Made by a program: the position numbers and the translations under genes. Shown here one piece after another: positions 1-7,264 of a stretch of 64,000 nt of DNA. The stretch covers positions 62,001 to 126,000 of the forward strand of contig CAWFYS010000022.1 in assembly GCA_963820075.1 (NCBI GenBank), read 5' to 3'. The notes under the pieces were generated by a model, which had not been told where the DNA came from, made no database searches, and was given only the letters and a program-made list of their open reading frames with translations. Each line of letters opens with the position of its first letter. Within the stretch, counting starts at the first letter, position 1. This DNA comes from Kumtagia sp963820075. GTDB taxonomy: Bacteria; Pseudomonadota; Alphaproteobacteria; Rhizobiales; Rhizobiaceae.

Positions 1-42
1 AATGCTGGAAAAATGCGCTGACGTCGAATGACGCCACAAGAG

Positions 43-420
43 GCATCGTAAAGTTATTGGCGAGAGAACGCGTTCGGGCCCACGGAGCTGATTTCAGGCA
101 GCAGCGATGTGCGTGATCTCGTGCCACCTTGCCATGGCAGCACTGCGAAGGTCACGATGATCGGAGGATGAAAGGGCGTGGCGGGGAAAGTGGAAGAGAT
201 TGGCAATCGGATCGTGGATGGAGACGAAACGCTGAAGCTGGCGCGCTGACTTGAAGCGCTTCATGATCTTTTCTCGTCGTCGGGTCGGCTGGTGGGAATT
301 CTCGGCGCGGTTGTTAAGCCCCTTGTGCCGGCGATGCTCGACACCCGGCATCACTTCTCTGCCGGCCACGGCATAGGAAGCAAGCTTGTCGGTGATCATC
401 ACGCGAGGGGAACGCCATCC
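43..420 (-). pseudogene. IS6-family transposase remnant (C-terminal part), left copy
   Basis: The minus-strand reading frame ends at 94 and encodes the last ~108 residues of an IS6-type DDE transposase. It includes the VMITDKLASY block (second catalytic Asp) and the RAENSHQPTRRRE block (catalytic Glu). Homology to the second copy at 7265-7762 starts near 43 and stops abruptly near 415-420, so the N-terminal half and one IS end are missing. This copy keeps the usual HKGLNNRAENSH sequence. It lies in inverted orientation to the right copy, and together they frame a 7.7 kb segment. It cannot be active. Confidence 0.85.
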
Positions 421-481
421 GCGCACTAACGGTAAAGGGCGTCGGCTGAGGTGGAGGCTCTTGGAAACCGTAGGAGAGATT

Positions 482-1186
482 ATGCCGCGTTCGCTCTCTC
501 ACCGCGAGGCACACCTCGTCCATCGAATCGGCTGGTTGCGCGCTGCTGTTCTCGGCGCCAATGACGGGCTGGTCTCGACGGCAAGCCTGATCGTCGGTGT
601 CGCGGCTGCATCGAGCGGCAAGCCGGAGATAGTCGTCGCGGGCCTGGCCGGGCTGGCCGCCGGCGCCATGTCGATGGCGGCAGGCGAGTATGTTTCCGTG
701 AGTTCCCAGTCCGACACGGAAGACGCTGACCTTGAACGCGAGCGGCGTGAACTTGCGGACGATCCAGCGGCCGAACTGACGGAGCTCGCGGAAATCTATA
801 AGGGGCGAGGTGTCGACCCTGACCTGGCGCAGAAAGTTGCGGAGCAACTCACCGCCAGCGATGCCCTCAAGGCCCATGCGCGTGAAGAGCTCGGGATCAC
901 GGAAGCCGGCGCCGCGCGACCGGTGCAGGCAGCGCTTACGTCCGCCGCCACCTTTGCCGTCGGCGCGGCATTGCCGCTGGCCGTGGCCGTTGCCACCCCG
1001 ATCGAGCATGTCATTGTCGGCGTGTCGGCGGCTTCAATGCTCTTCCTGGCCATTCTGGGCGCCTTGAGCGCGTGGACGGGTGGGGCTCCGATGGTCCGAG
1101 GCACGCTGCGGGTGGGGTTCTGGGGAATTGCCGCAATGGTTGTGACAGCCGCGATCGGCCGGCTGTTCGGAGCGACAATGACCTAG
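482..1186 (+). CDS. VIT1/CCC1 transporter family protein
   Basis: A 234-residue integral membrane protein of the VIT1/CCC1 (DUF125) family, which moves Fe2+/Mn2+ out of the cytosol in eukaryotes; bacterial members are presumed metal transporters. The N-terminal block with the VLGANDGLVSTASLIVGVA and GAMSMAAGEYVSVSSQ motifs is typical of the first two helices. An acidic/charged cytosolic stretch (residues ~75-140) and three C-terminal hydrophobic helices follow. The ATG at 482 follows an AGGAGA ribosome site, which decides against the in-frame start further upstream inside the IS remnant. The gene begins ~60 bp after the IS6 remnant breakpoint, so its native promoter may be lost. Confidence 0.85.
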   Translation: MPRSLSHREAHLVHRIGWLRAAVLGANDGLVSTASLIVGVAAASSGKPEIVVAGLAGLAAGAMSMAAGEYVSVSSQSDTEDADLERERRELADDPAAELTELAEIYKGRGVDPDLAQKVAEQLTASDALKAHAREELGITEAGAARPVQAALTSAATFAVGAALPLAVAVATPIEHVIVGVSAASMLFLAILGALSAWTGGAPMVRGTLRVGFWGIAAMVVTAAIGRLFGATMT

Positions 1187-1456
1187 AGCATTTCCGGTGA
1201 ATACTGAATCGCTCTGTTTCGCCGATGGCGAGGCGATCCGCTAGGAAGGCGGCGCAGGTCGTGCTGGTGGCACGGCCAAGTCCGCCTGACGCCGCGGGCG
1301 CCCGCCAGCGGCAAACCCTTCGGGCCGGGTCCATTTGGCTCAAATCCTTCGGGTTCCGGCTCGGCCGTGGCGCCACCACGACCTTCACCGAAACCCTCGA
1401 CCTTGAGCCAAATGGCCTCCGGCAGAGTGATCCAGTATTCACCGGAAATGCTCTAG
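1185..1456. repeat. 272-bp imperfect palindromic intergenic element
   Basis: The ends are inverted copies: AGAGCATTTCCGGTGAATAC at the left and its complement GTATTCACCGGAAATGCTCT at the right. Internal arms also pair: CCATTTGGCTCAA near 1332 with TTGAGCCAAATGG near 1404, and GGTCGTGCTGGTGGC with GCCACCACGACC. It begins on the stop codon of the VIT1-like gene. It would form one long hairpin in RNA or single-stranded DNA. The architecture resembles rhizobial intergenic palindromic/MITE-like repeats; no coding sequence is supported in it. Confidence 0.75.
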
Positions 1457-1599
1457 TTCGGAGCTGCGGCCGCTAGCTGAGCGCTCATCTCCCTGTCAAG
1501 GTTGAAGGCAAGAGGGATGGGCTGCTTGGCAGTTTTTGCCAAGCAGTCGGATCGGCTGAAGCTGCACAGGGCTGGGGGGTGGAGCTCAGAGACGACGGT

Positions 1600-1852
1600 T
1601 GATCAGACTTCTCTATTCGGCGCGTTGAGGTCAAGCGCTTTCGAGCTTTTCCACTTCGCCGGCTTCGTCAGCGTCGGGATCACACCAGCGATACGGCCGA
1701 GTTCGCCGTGCAGTCGATCCGTCGCGGCTCGAGCCCATGGGACGATAACGCTATCCGATGCACGAGAGCTGACGATCACGGCGGACTGCGGCGGCTCGAT
1801 CGGTACGCGCGCGCGACTATGGAAGGTTGAGCTGCGTGCAGGCCGTCTAGCA
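1600..1852 (+). pseudogene. ISAzo13-family transposase remnant
   Basis: Read across frames, the plus strand gives AGFVSVGI, then DTAEFAVQSIRR, then DARELTITADCGGS and GTRARLWKVELRA. In that order these match the central part of ISAzo13-type transposases (typically SVG..HDTAEFAV.SIRRWW followed by LLITADGGGSNG.R.RLWK.EL). Frameshifts separate the blocks and both ends are missing, so this is a decayed fragment. It lies between the palindromic repeat and the convergent ABC exporter operon. The identification rests on remembered motifs rather than on a search. Confidence 0.6.
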
Positions 1853-1870
1853 CTATAATCCGTCCCGTTC

Positions 1871-2545
1871 CTAACTGACGATCCTGCCATCGACGAGTTG
1901 GATGCGGCGGTCCATGCGAGCGGCCATATCCAAATCGTGCGTCACCGCGACCACGGTCTTGCCGCGCTCGCGCACCAGTCTTTCCAGAACGGTGAAGACC
2001 TGCTCGGAGCTTTTGCTGTCGAGGCTTCCGGTCGGCTCGTCGGCAAGGATGAGCGGTGGATCGTTGGCGAGTGAGCGCGCCACCGCCACCCGCTGGCGCT
2101 GTCCGCCCGAGAGCTGATCGGGCCGCTTGTCGAGATGTTCGCCTAGCCCGAGCGATGAGAGCAACTCACCCGCCCGCTTGCGCATCTCGGCCCGCTGCAG
2201 CCGGCCGAGCCTGCGCATCGGGATTTCGACATTCTCTCGCGCCGTGAATTCGGGCAGCAGGAAGTGGAACTGGAACACGAAGCCAAGCGTCGAAAGCCGC
2301 GTCGAAGCGCGTTCCCGCTCGTTCATGGGTGCCGTGTCGCGGCCGCCGATCCTGAGCGTGCCGCTTGTCGGCCGATCGAGCAGGCCGAGCAGATAGAGCA
2401 GCGAAGACTTGCCGGAGCCGGACGGTCCGGTAACGGCGACGAACTCCTTTTCGCCGATCGAGAGCGTCACGTCACGGACCAGCGTGACGGGGATCGTCTC
2501 CGGAAGCACCCGCGTCAGCGCTTCTGTTTCGATAAGCGCGCTCAA
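1871..2545 (-). CDS. ABC exporter ATP-binding protein (MacB/DevA-like)
   Basis: A 224-residue ABC ATPase of the LolD/MacB/DevA type. Walker A GPSGSGKS lies at residues 40-47, the signature LSGGQRQRVAVARSLA begins at residue 145, Walker B LILADE is at 165-170, and the family-typical PTGSLD follows. It powers export from the inner membrane or periplasm together with the permease just upstream; the two genes overlap by 4 bases (ATGA), so translation is probably coupled. It is the last gene of a three-gene operon ordered adaptor, permease, ATPase, as in devBCA of cyanobacteria. The substrate cannot be told from sequence. Confidence 0.9.
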   Translation of the reverse strand: MSALIETEALTRVLPETIPVTLVRDVTLSIGEKEFVAVTGPSGSGKSSLLYLLGLLDRPTSGTLRIGGRDTAPMNERERASTRLSTLGFVFQFHFLLPEFTARENVEIPMRRLGRLQRAEMRKRAGELLSSLGLGEHLDKRPDQLSGGQRQRVAVARSLANDPPLILADEPTGSLDSKSSEQVFTVLERLVRERGKTVVAVTHDLDMAARMDRRIQLVDGRIVS

Positions 2546-3786
2546 CTCGCGCCCCTGATGATGTCAACCGGGTTCAGGCGGGCGGCGCGGCGCGCCGGCA
2601 GGTAACCCGCCACGGCCGCCGAGCCCAGCGCGAAGGCCGAGGCAATCATATAATGCAGCAGGCTCCAGGCGATCGGCAGATGCGTCATTTCCTGACCGGT
2701 CGCGGCGATCTCGAAACGTACGAGAGACAGGGCATAGGTCATGGCGAAGCCGAGTGCCCAGCCAAACGCGGAGCCGGCAGCCCCGATCGCCATACCCTCG
2801 ATCAGGAACAGGCGGCGCATGTCGGCTTCGGGGAAGCCGAGCGACTTCATGATGGCGATGTCGCGCGCCTTTTCATGCGTAATGGTGGAGATGATGTTGT
2901 AGATGCCGAAGCCGGCGACCAACATGATCGCGCCGACGACGGTGTACATGATGACGTTGCGCACGACGAGCGCCTCAAGGATGGATTCGTTCGCCTCCTG
3001 CCAGGCCATCGCCTTGTAGCCGAGCTCGGCCTCGGTGCGCCGCGCGACGGCCGGGGCAGCGTTCGGATCGTCGAGCTTGATGCGGATTTCGTTGACGGCG
3101 TTCGGCCGCGCGGAAAGGATTTGCGCATTCTTCAGGAGAACGTAGGCCTCGCCCTCGTCGCGTGCCGTCGTGCCGGTGTGGAACAGGCCGGCGATCTTGA
3201 AATCGCGCGTCAGTCCCTCGGAGGAAACCGCCGTGATCGTGTCGCCGACCCCGGCGCCAAGCCGGTTCGCCATGGTGTCGCCGATGAGCACGTTGTTGCC
3301 TCCGGCGGCAAGCGCCGCGAAACTGCCTTCGACGAAGTCCTCGACAATCGGCGATACACCGGGCTCACGTTCCGGATCGACGCCGATGACGGCCGCGCCG
3401 ACCTCGCGGCTGGAATAGCGGATGACGCCTTGCGTCCGGAGGCTCGCGGCAAAGCGCCCCGGAACCCAGCTATCGAGCCAGGAAGTCGCGGCGGTGGGGT
3501 TGATGATGCCGCGGCGGTCGTCGCGTGGCCTGAGCCCGGAAATTTCCACTGCCGCGAACATGTCTTCCGCCGGCTGGCGCCGGGCGGCGCGCTGCTCGTC
3601 GGTAACATCGACATGCGGCATCGTGTCGACGAGCTGCTTGACGAAATCATCCTGTCCGCCCTGCATCAGCGCCGCCATGGCGATCGAGAAGCCGACGCCT
3701 ACCGCGACGCCAAGCACGGCCACAACCGTCTGACGACCGCGACCAGCGATATGTGTAAATGCGATGTCGAGGATGAGCGGCACCAT
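2542..3786 (-). CDS. ABC exporter permease (FtsX/MacB/DevC-like)
   Basis: A 414-residue permease with the MacB/FtsX layout. There is one N-terminal membrane segment (about residues 17-40), a large periplasmic domain, then three C-terminal segments. The first of these includes the conserved IYNIISTITHEKARDIAIMKSLGF block before the second membrane span. Together with the ATPase and HlyD-like adaptor it should form a tripartite inner-membrane exporter that moves lipids, peptides or small hydrophobic molecules. The start lies 5 bases after the adaptor stop and the end overlaps the ATPase start by 4 bases. Confidence 0.88.
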   Translation of the reverse strand: MVPLILDIAFTHIAGRGRQTVVAVLGVAVGVGFSIAMAALMQGGQDDFVKQLVDTMPHVDVTDEQRAARRQPAEDMFAAVEISGLRPRDDRRGIINPTAATSWLDSWVPGRFAASLRTQGVIRYSSREVGAAVIGVDPEREPGVSPIVEDFVEGSFAALAAGGNNVLIGDTMANRLGAGVGDTITAVSSEGLTRDFKIAGLFHTGTTARDEGEAYVLLKNAQILSARPNAVNEIRIKLDDPNAAPAVARRTEAELGYKAMAWQEANESILEALVVRNVIMYTVVGAIMLVAGFGIYNIISTITHEKARDIAIMKSLGFPEADMRRLFLIEGMAIGAAGSAFGWALGFAMTYALSLVRFEIAATGQEMTHLPIAWSLLHYMIASAFALGSAAVAGYLPARRAARLNPVDIIRGAS

Positions 3787-3790
3787 CGCA

Positions 3791-4801
3791 TCAATCCTGG
3801 TGCGGCCCGGCGACGCTTACGCGCGCGCCGTCCGCAAGATTGGCCGGGTAGGGCGAAATGACTCGCGTTGTTTCGTCGAGGCCCGACAGCACTTCGACGC
3901 TGTTCGTGCCGCGGATACCGGTGCCGATCTCGCGCCGCTGTGCCCTGTCGCCTTCGACCACGAAGACGCTGTTCCGCTCGCTCGCGACAGACGGGATCAG
4001 CAGTGCATTCTTCGAGACACGGGTAATGATGTTCACGTCGGTCGACATGCCGATCATGAGCGGCGTGTCGTCCGGCAGGTGGAAGCGGACGCGGTAGGTC
4101 TTCGTCACCGGGTCGCCCTTCGGCGTAATGCTGTAGACCGTCGCCTCCAGCTTTCGCTTCGGGAACGCGTCCGAGCTGAGAAGCGCATGCTGCCCGATCT
4201 CGACGCGCGGAATATCCTCTTCGTTGACGTCGGCGACCACGATCAGCGGTTTCAGCTCGCCGACCCAGAACAGCACTGTACCGAGTTCTGCGACCTCGCC
4301 GACTTCGCCATCCTGCCGCAGCACTGTTCCGGCGCTGGGCGCACGCAGGATATACGTCTCCAGCTTCGCTTGTTGACTGGCCTTGAGGGCCTGGATCCGG
4401 GAAAGCTCGCTCTGGGCCTCGTCTACCGCCTGCCTGCTGGCCGCGTTCCTTTCCGCCAGCACCGACAGACGCCTGAATACTTCCTGAGCGAGATCGAGGC
4501 GCGCTTCGATCTCGCTGAGAAGGGCTCGAACTTCGGAATCGTCAAGACGGGCGAGAACGTCGCCCTTCGCGACCCTCGATCCTTCGCAGTCGCATTGCTC
4601 GATGATCCGTTCCCGAACGACCGGCGCCACCTTTGCCCAGTTGCGCGGTTCGACGACACCGCTCGCATAGACTATCTCCGCGGCATCGCCTCGCGAAGGC
4701 GCGACCACTGACACCGCCGCCGGCCGCAAGACATACCAAGCGGCAATGCCGGCCACCGCCGCGACCGCGGCGACACCGACAATGTGGCGTATCAGCCGCA
4801 T
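3791..4801 (-). CDS. HlyD-family periplasmic adaptor of ABC exporter (DevB-like)
   Basis: A 336-residue membrane fusion protein. It has an N-terminal signal anchor (hydrophobic residues ~5-25), a biotinyl-lipoyl-like half starting near ASGVVEPRNWAKV, an alpha-helical hairpin region (about residues 80-135, ending near RIQALKASQQAKLE), the second lipoyl half (LRAPSAGTVLRQDGEVGEV), and a beta-barrel region. First gene of the minus-strand exporter operon, with tight spacing to the permease. No outer-membrane TolC partner is encoded nearby, so a general TolC would be used. There is no visible regulator; the region upstream is gene debris. Confidence 0.88.
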   Translation of the reverse strand: MRLIRHIVGVAAVAAVAGIAAWYVLRPAAVSVVAPSRGDAAEIVYASGVVEPRNWAKVAPVVRERIIEQCDCEGSRVAKGDVLARLDDSEVRALLSEIEARLDLAQEVFRRLSVLAERNAASRQAVDEAQSELSRIQALKASQQAKLETYILRAPSAGTVLRQDGEVGEVAELGTVLFWVGELKPLIVVADVNEEDIPRVEIGQHALLSSDAFPKRKLEATVYSITPKGDPVTKTYRVRFHLPDDTPLMIGMSTDVNIITRVSKNALLIPSVASERNSVFVVEGDRAQRREIGTGIRGTNSVEVLSGLDETTRVISPYPANLADGARVSVAGPHQD

Positions 4802-4961
4802 CGAAATATTACCGCCACAATCGCATTAATCCGGTCGCGGCGTGACCGAGCGGCAGTTCCACGTTCATTCCGTAGAGGTTGGCCGAAGCGCCAATTCGAA
4901 CTTCGTTGGCTATAAGGCATCTCAAAATCCCGCATCGGATTCCAGGGCGCCGACGCTTTAT

Positions 4962-5195
4962 TCAAAGCATTAACAGCTCTGGTTGCTTGCGACGCAAGAG
5001 CCGGACGTGCGCCCGGTAAGAGCTACCACGCTCGGAGTGATAGATGTTGGTGACCATTATGGCCATGAACTCATCCATCTCGTACGGTCCGCGCCAGTCC
5101 TCGTATTTGGGATTCCGGCTGTCCGTTAGATAGCGCTTGCCTTACCCGCCGCCCGAGCGACTCGCCTGTCACATTTACGAGTTCATGAAGTAGTA
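4962..5195 (-). pseudogene. Remnant of a putative zinc-protease-like gene
   Basis: The minus strand reads LLHELVNVTGESLGRR, then in another frame RNPKYEDWRGPYEMDEFMAI and VTNIYHSERG, ending in a stop at 4962. An HEL(V/I)-type helix followed by a (D/E)EF(M/F)AI..TNIY block is what I recall from M91-like or effector-type hypothetical metallopeptidases. The HExxH motif is degraded here (HELVN), a frameshift separates the blocks, and no start is found, so this is gene debris. The rest of 4802-5210 holds nothing recognisable. The family assignment is tentative. Confidence 0.4.
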
Positions 5196-5210
5196 CCGAG
5201 CCGTTCAGCT

Positions 5211-5712
5211 TCAGTCAGTTGGCGATGGGACGACGCGCAGGTGGTCGTAGACCTCTTTTGTGCCGGACACGCTCTCTGCCGCCACACGCGCGGCATCGCG
5301 CTCGCTCTCGCTATTCACGATCCCCCAGAGATGAACCATGCCGTCCGACACGGTGACCCCAAGCGCTGCCTCCATCATTCCGGTGCTTTCGCAAAGCCGT
5401 GCCAGAATCTCTTGCCGGATCGCGGTATCTTCCACTACGGCGTCGTCGAGTTTTGCAGTAGCGATCGCACGCAGAAGATCAGCCCGGCTGACGATGCCGA
5501 CCAAGCTCCCCTTGCGCATCACCGGCACGCGCTTGATGCCGTGCTCCTCCATGAGCGCGGCCACGCGTCCGAGCGGCGCGTCCTCCGTGACGGTCACCAC
5601 GTTGGTTGTCATGACGTCGGCGACATTTCCGCCGTAACTCTTTACGAAGTCGCGGTCCTGTTCCTCGGCGGAAGCCGCGCGCATCGCGGCGGCGTACTGG
5701 CTGCTTGGATGA
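5211..5712 (-). pseudogene. CBS-BON domain protein, 5' end lost to IS110
   Basis: About 165 residues remain of a two-CBS plus BON protein. The surviving second CBS motif reads VADVMTTNVVTVTEDAPLGR through KRVPVMRKGSLVGIVSRADL. A BON-type domain follows (VSDGMVHLWGIVNSESERDA) and the gene ends in VVPSPTD. The first CBS domain and start codon are absent; coding similarity ends near 5705-5715, where the IS110 leader begins. Family members bind adenosyl ligands through paired CBS domains and associate with membranes through BON. With only half the CBS pair the product is unlikely to work. Confidence 0.8.
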
Positions 5713-5715
5713 TTG

Positions 5716-5890
5716 AAATCGTATAGGTTGGGATTGGCCGGACGGGTAAGCGCCCGTCCGGCCGCCGGTTGTCGGATCGACACTTCTTTAGCCTTTTGGG
5801 CTGTGGGGAGCAGGATCGCGACCGGCCTCTTCACCGGACCCGTATGGTTGCATGAACGTTTCGGTTCGTATCCAAGACAGGGGCAAGGAA
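5716..5890 (+). ncRNA. Candidate IS110 bridge RNA in the left end
   Basis: The non-coding left end upstream of the transposase is about the length of the bridge RNA known from IS621/IS110-group elements, which pairs with target and donor DNA to guide the recombinase. It contains a perfect hairpin (GCCGGACGGG and CGCCCGTCCGGC around 5736-5762) and further GC-rich inverted arms (GACCGGCCTCTTCACCGG near 5820). No reading frame here is convincing. The assignment follows from family knowledge and position; I did not fold the RNA or identify the binding loops. Confidence 0.4.
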
Positions 5891-5891
5891 G

Positions 5892-6836
5892 ATGATCGAT
5901 CATAGCATGATCTGCGCCGGGATCGACGTGTCGAAAACCAGGCTCGACATCGCCATCCATCCCGGCGGGGCGCATCTGAGCGTCGCTTATGACGCGGCCG
6001 GGCTCAAGCATCTCGATGCCTTTGTGGCCGGGCAAGGCGTGGCCCGCATCGGCTTCGAGGCGTCGGGCGGCTACGAATGGCTGCTGCTTGCGCATCTGCG
6101 TGGCGGGCCGGTAGAAGCGGCGCGGCTGCAGCCGGCGCAGGTGCGCGCCTTCGCCAGGAGCCGGCTCAGGCACGCCAAGAACGACAGGCTCGATGCGGCA
6201 CAGATCGCCGCCTTCACGGCCAGTCTCGATGAGCTGCCGCCGCTGCCGGACACCCGCTTCGATGCCCTCAATGCCGAACTGACCTACCTGGAGCAGCTCG
6301 AGGAGCAGATCGTGATGTTGAAGACGATGGCCGAGACGACGCGGGTGGCGCGGCTCAAGCGCCTGCACGAGCGCGATATCGCCCGTCTCGAACGGCGCCG
6401 TGATGCCCACATGACGCTGACGGCCGCCACGCTTGCCGGGGACGCCGCGCTGGCGCGCCGGCTTGACCTGCTCATATCCATCAAGGGCATCGGCCTGCGC
6501 ACCGCGCTGGCGCTGGTCATCCGCCTGCCCGAACTGGGCAGCGTCAGCCGCGAAGAGATCGCCAGCCTGGTCGGCGTTGCCCCCTTCGACGACGATAGCG
6601 GCGCGCGCAAGGGCAGGCGCCATGTCCGGGCGGGACGAGCCCGCCTGCGCAAGAGCATCTTCATGGCCGCCTTCTGCGCCACGCGATGGAACCCCGACCT
6701 CAAGGCCTTCTACGAAGGCCTGCGCGCCAGAGGAAAAAATCACCTCAGCGCAACCATCGCCGTCGCCAGGAAACTCGTCATCCTCGCCAATGCCGTCGTC
6801 GCTCGCGGAACTCCATGGACACCTCAACATCCCTGA
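5892..6836 (+). CDS. IS110-family transposase (bridge-RNA-guided recombinase type)
   Basis: 314 residues with both halves of the family. The N-terminal RuvC-like DEDD domain has GIDVSKTRLDIAI (Asp12), FEASGGYEWLL (Glu56) and KNDRLDA (Asp98 and Asp101). A coiled-coil-like linker covers residues ~125-175. The C-terminal Transposase_20 domain has a helix-hairpin-helix-like ISIKGIGLRTALAL and the catalytic-serine region PFDDDSGARKGRR (Ser236). All key residues are present, so the enzyme looks intact. ATG at 5892, preceded by AAGGAAG. Length is normal for the family. Confidence 0.93.
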   Translation: MIDHSMICAGIDVSKTRLDIAIHPGGAHLSVAYDAAGLKHLDAFVAGQGVARIGFEASGGYEWLLLAHLRGGPVEAARLQPAQVRAFARSRLRHAKNDRLDAAQIAAFTASLDELPPLPDTRFDALNAELTYLEQLEEQIVMLKTMAETTRVARLKRLHERDIARLERRRDAHMTLTAATLAGDAALARRLDLLISIKGIGLRTALALVIRLPELGSVSREEIASLVGVAPFDDDSGARKGRRHVRAGRARLRKSIFMAAFCATRWNPDLKAFYEGLRARGKNHLSATIAVARKLVILANAVVARGTPWTPQHP

Positions 6837-6839
6837 TCA

Positions 6840-7090
6840 ATCATCATGGTTGCTTCCCGGCTGGCTCCTTGCTGCAACGCCGCTTTCACATGAAACGCGA
6901 TGCAATCGTCGCATCGGATTGCGACGGCAATGGCGAGCGCGAGAAGTTCCTTTGTCTTGTAATCGAGCGCTTTCGGAGTCAGCGCGGCCTTCGCGATGTT
7001 GCCGAATGCCTTCATCACCTCGGGAATGTCGCCCCGCAAATCGTGAAGTTGGGAGCTAAGCTCGGCTACCGTCCGCGTCCAGTCCTTCAT
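6840..7090 (-). pseudogene. Carboxymuconolactone decarboxylase (AhpD-like) gene truncated by IS110
   Basis: The first ~83 residues of a small AhpD-fold protein. The start is ATG at 7090 with a GGAGGG site 6 bases upstream. The conserved core reads TKELLALAIAVAIRCDDCIAFHVKAALQQGAS, including the CxxC redox pair and the distal His. Full members are ~110-120 residues. Here homology breaks off after QGASREA where the IS110 right end begins, and the expected tail does not reappear left of the element. Intact members reduce peroxides or act as redox partners; this one lacks its last helix. Confidence 0.8.
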
Positions 7091-7264
7091 ATAGACCCTC
7101 CAGTCTCGACTATTGTCTTCTGGCAATAACGCCGCCGCGCGGCATTGATCAAGGTCAAACCACTCCCGGTCCGTCGTCGACGATCATCGACGATCGGGCT
7201 CGATAGACTTGTTCCGATCCAGCCCATAGTATCCTTTTGCCCAATCGATCCGGAGGCGGCATTT

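Larger units (their letters stand above)
5713..6840 (+). mobile_element. IS110-family insertion sequence
   Basis: The unit is a ~180-bp non-coding left end followed by one 314-codon transposase gene and almost no right non-coding end. This layout matches the IS110 group rather than the IS1111 group, where the long non-coding stretch is at the right. IS110 elements lack classical terminal inverted repeats and target duplications, so the edges given here are inferred from where the flanking genes stop matching their families. The flanks are two different truncated genes (see the CBS-BON and carboxymuconolactone entries). Confidence 0.8.

Noticed and set aside
1603..1890. A minus-strand frame (95 codons) opposite the ISAzo13 remnant
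   Set aside because: The plus strand gives recognisable transposase blocks in family order; the minus frame shows none.
5211..6830. A single 539-codon minus-strand reading frame covering the CBS-BON part and the IS110 element
   Set aside because: Its first ~310 codons are the antisense of the intact IS110 transposase and have no family-like sequence; only the last ~165 codons match CBS-BON. It is a chance read-through.
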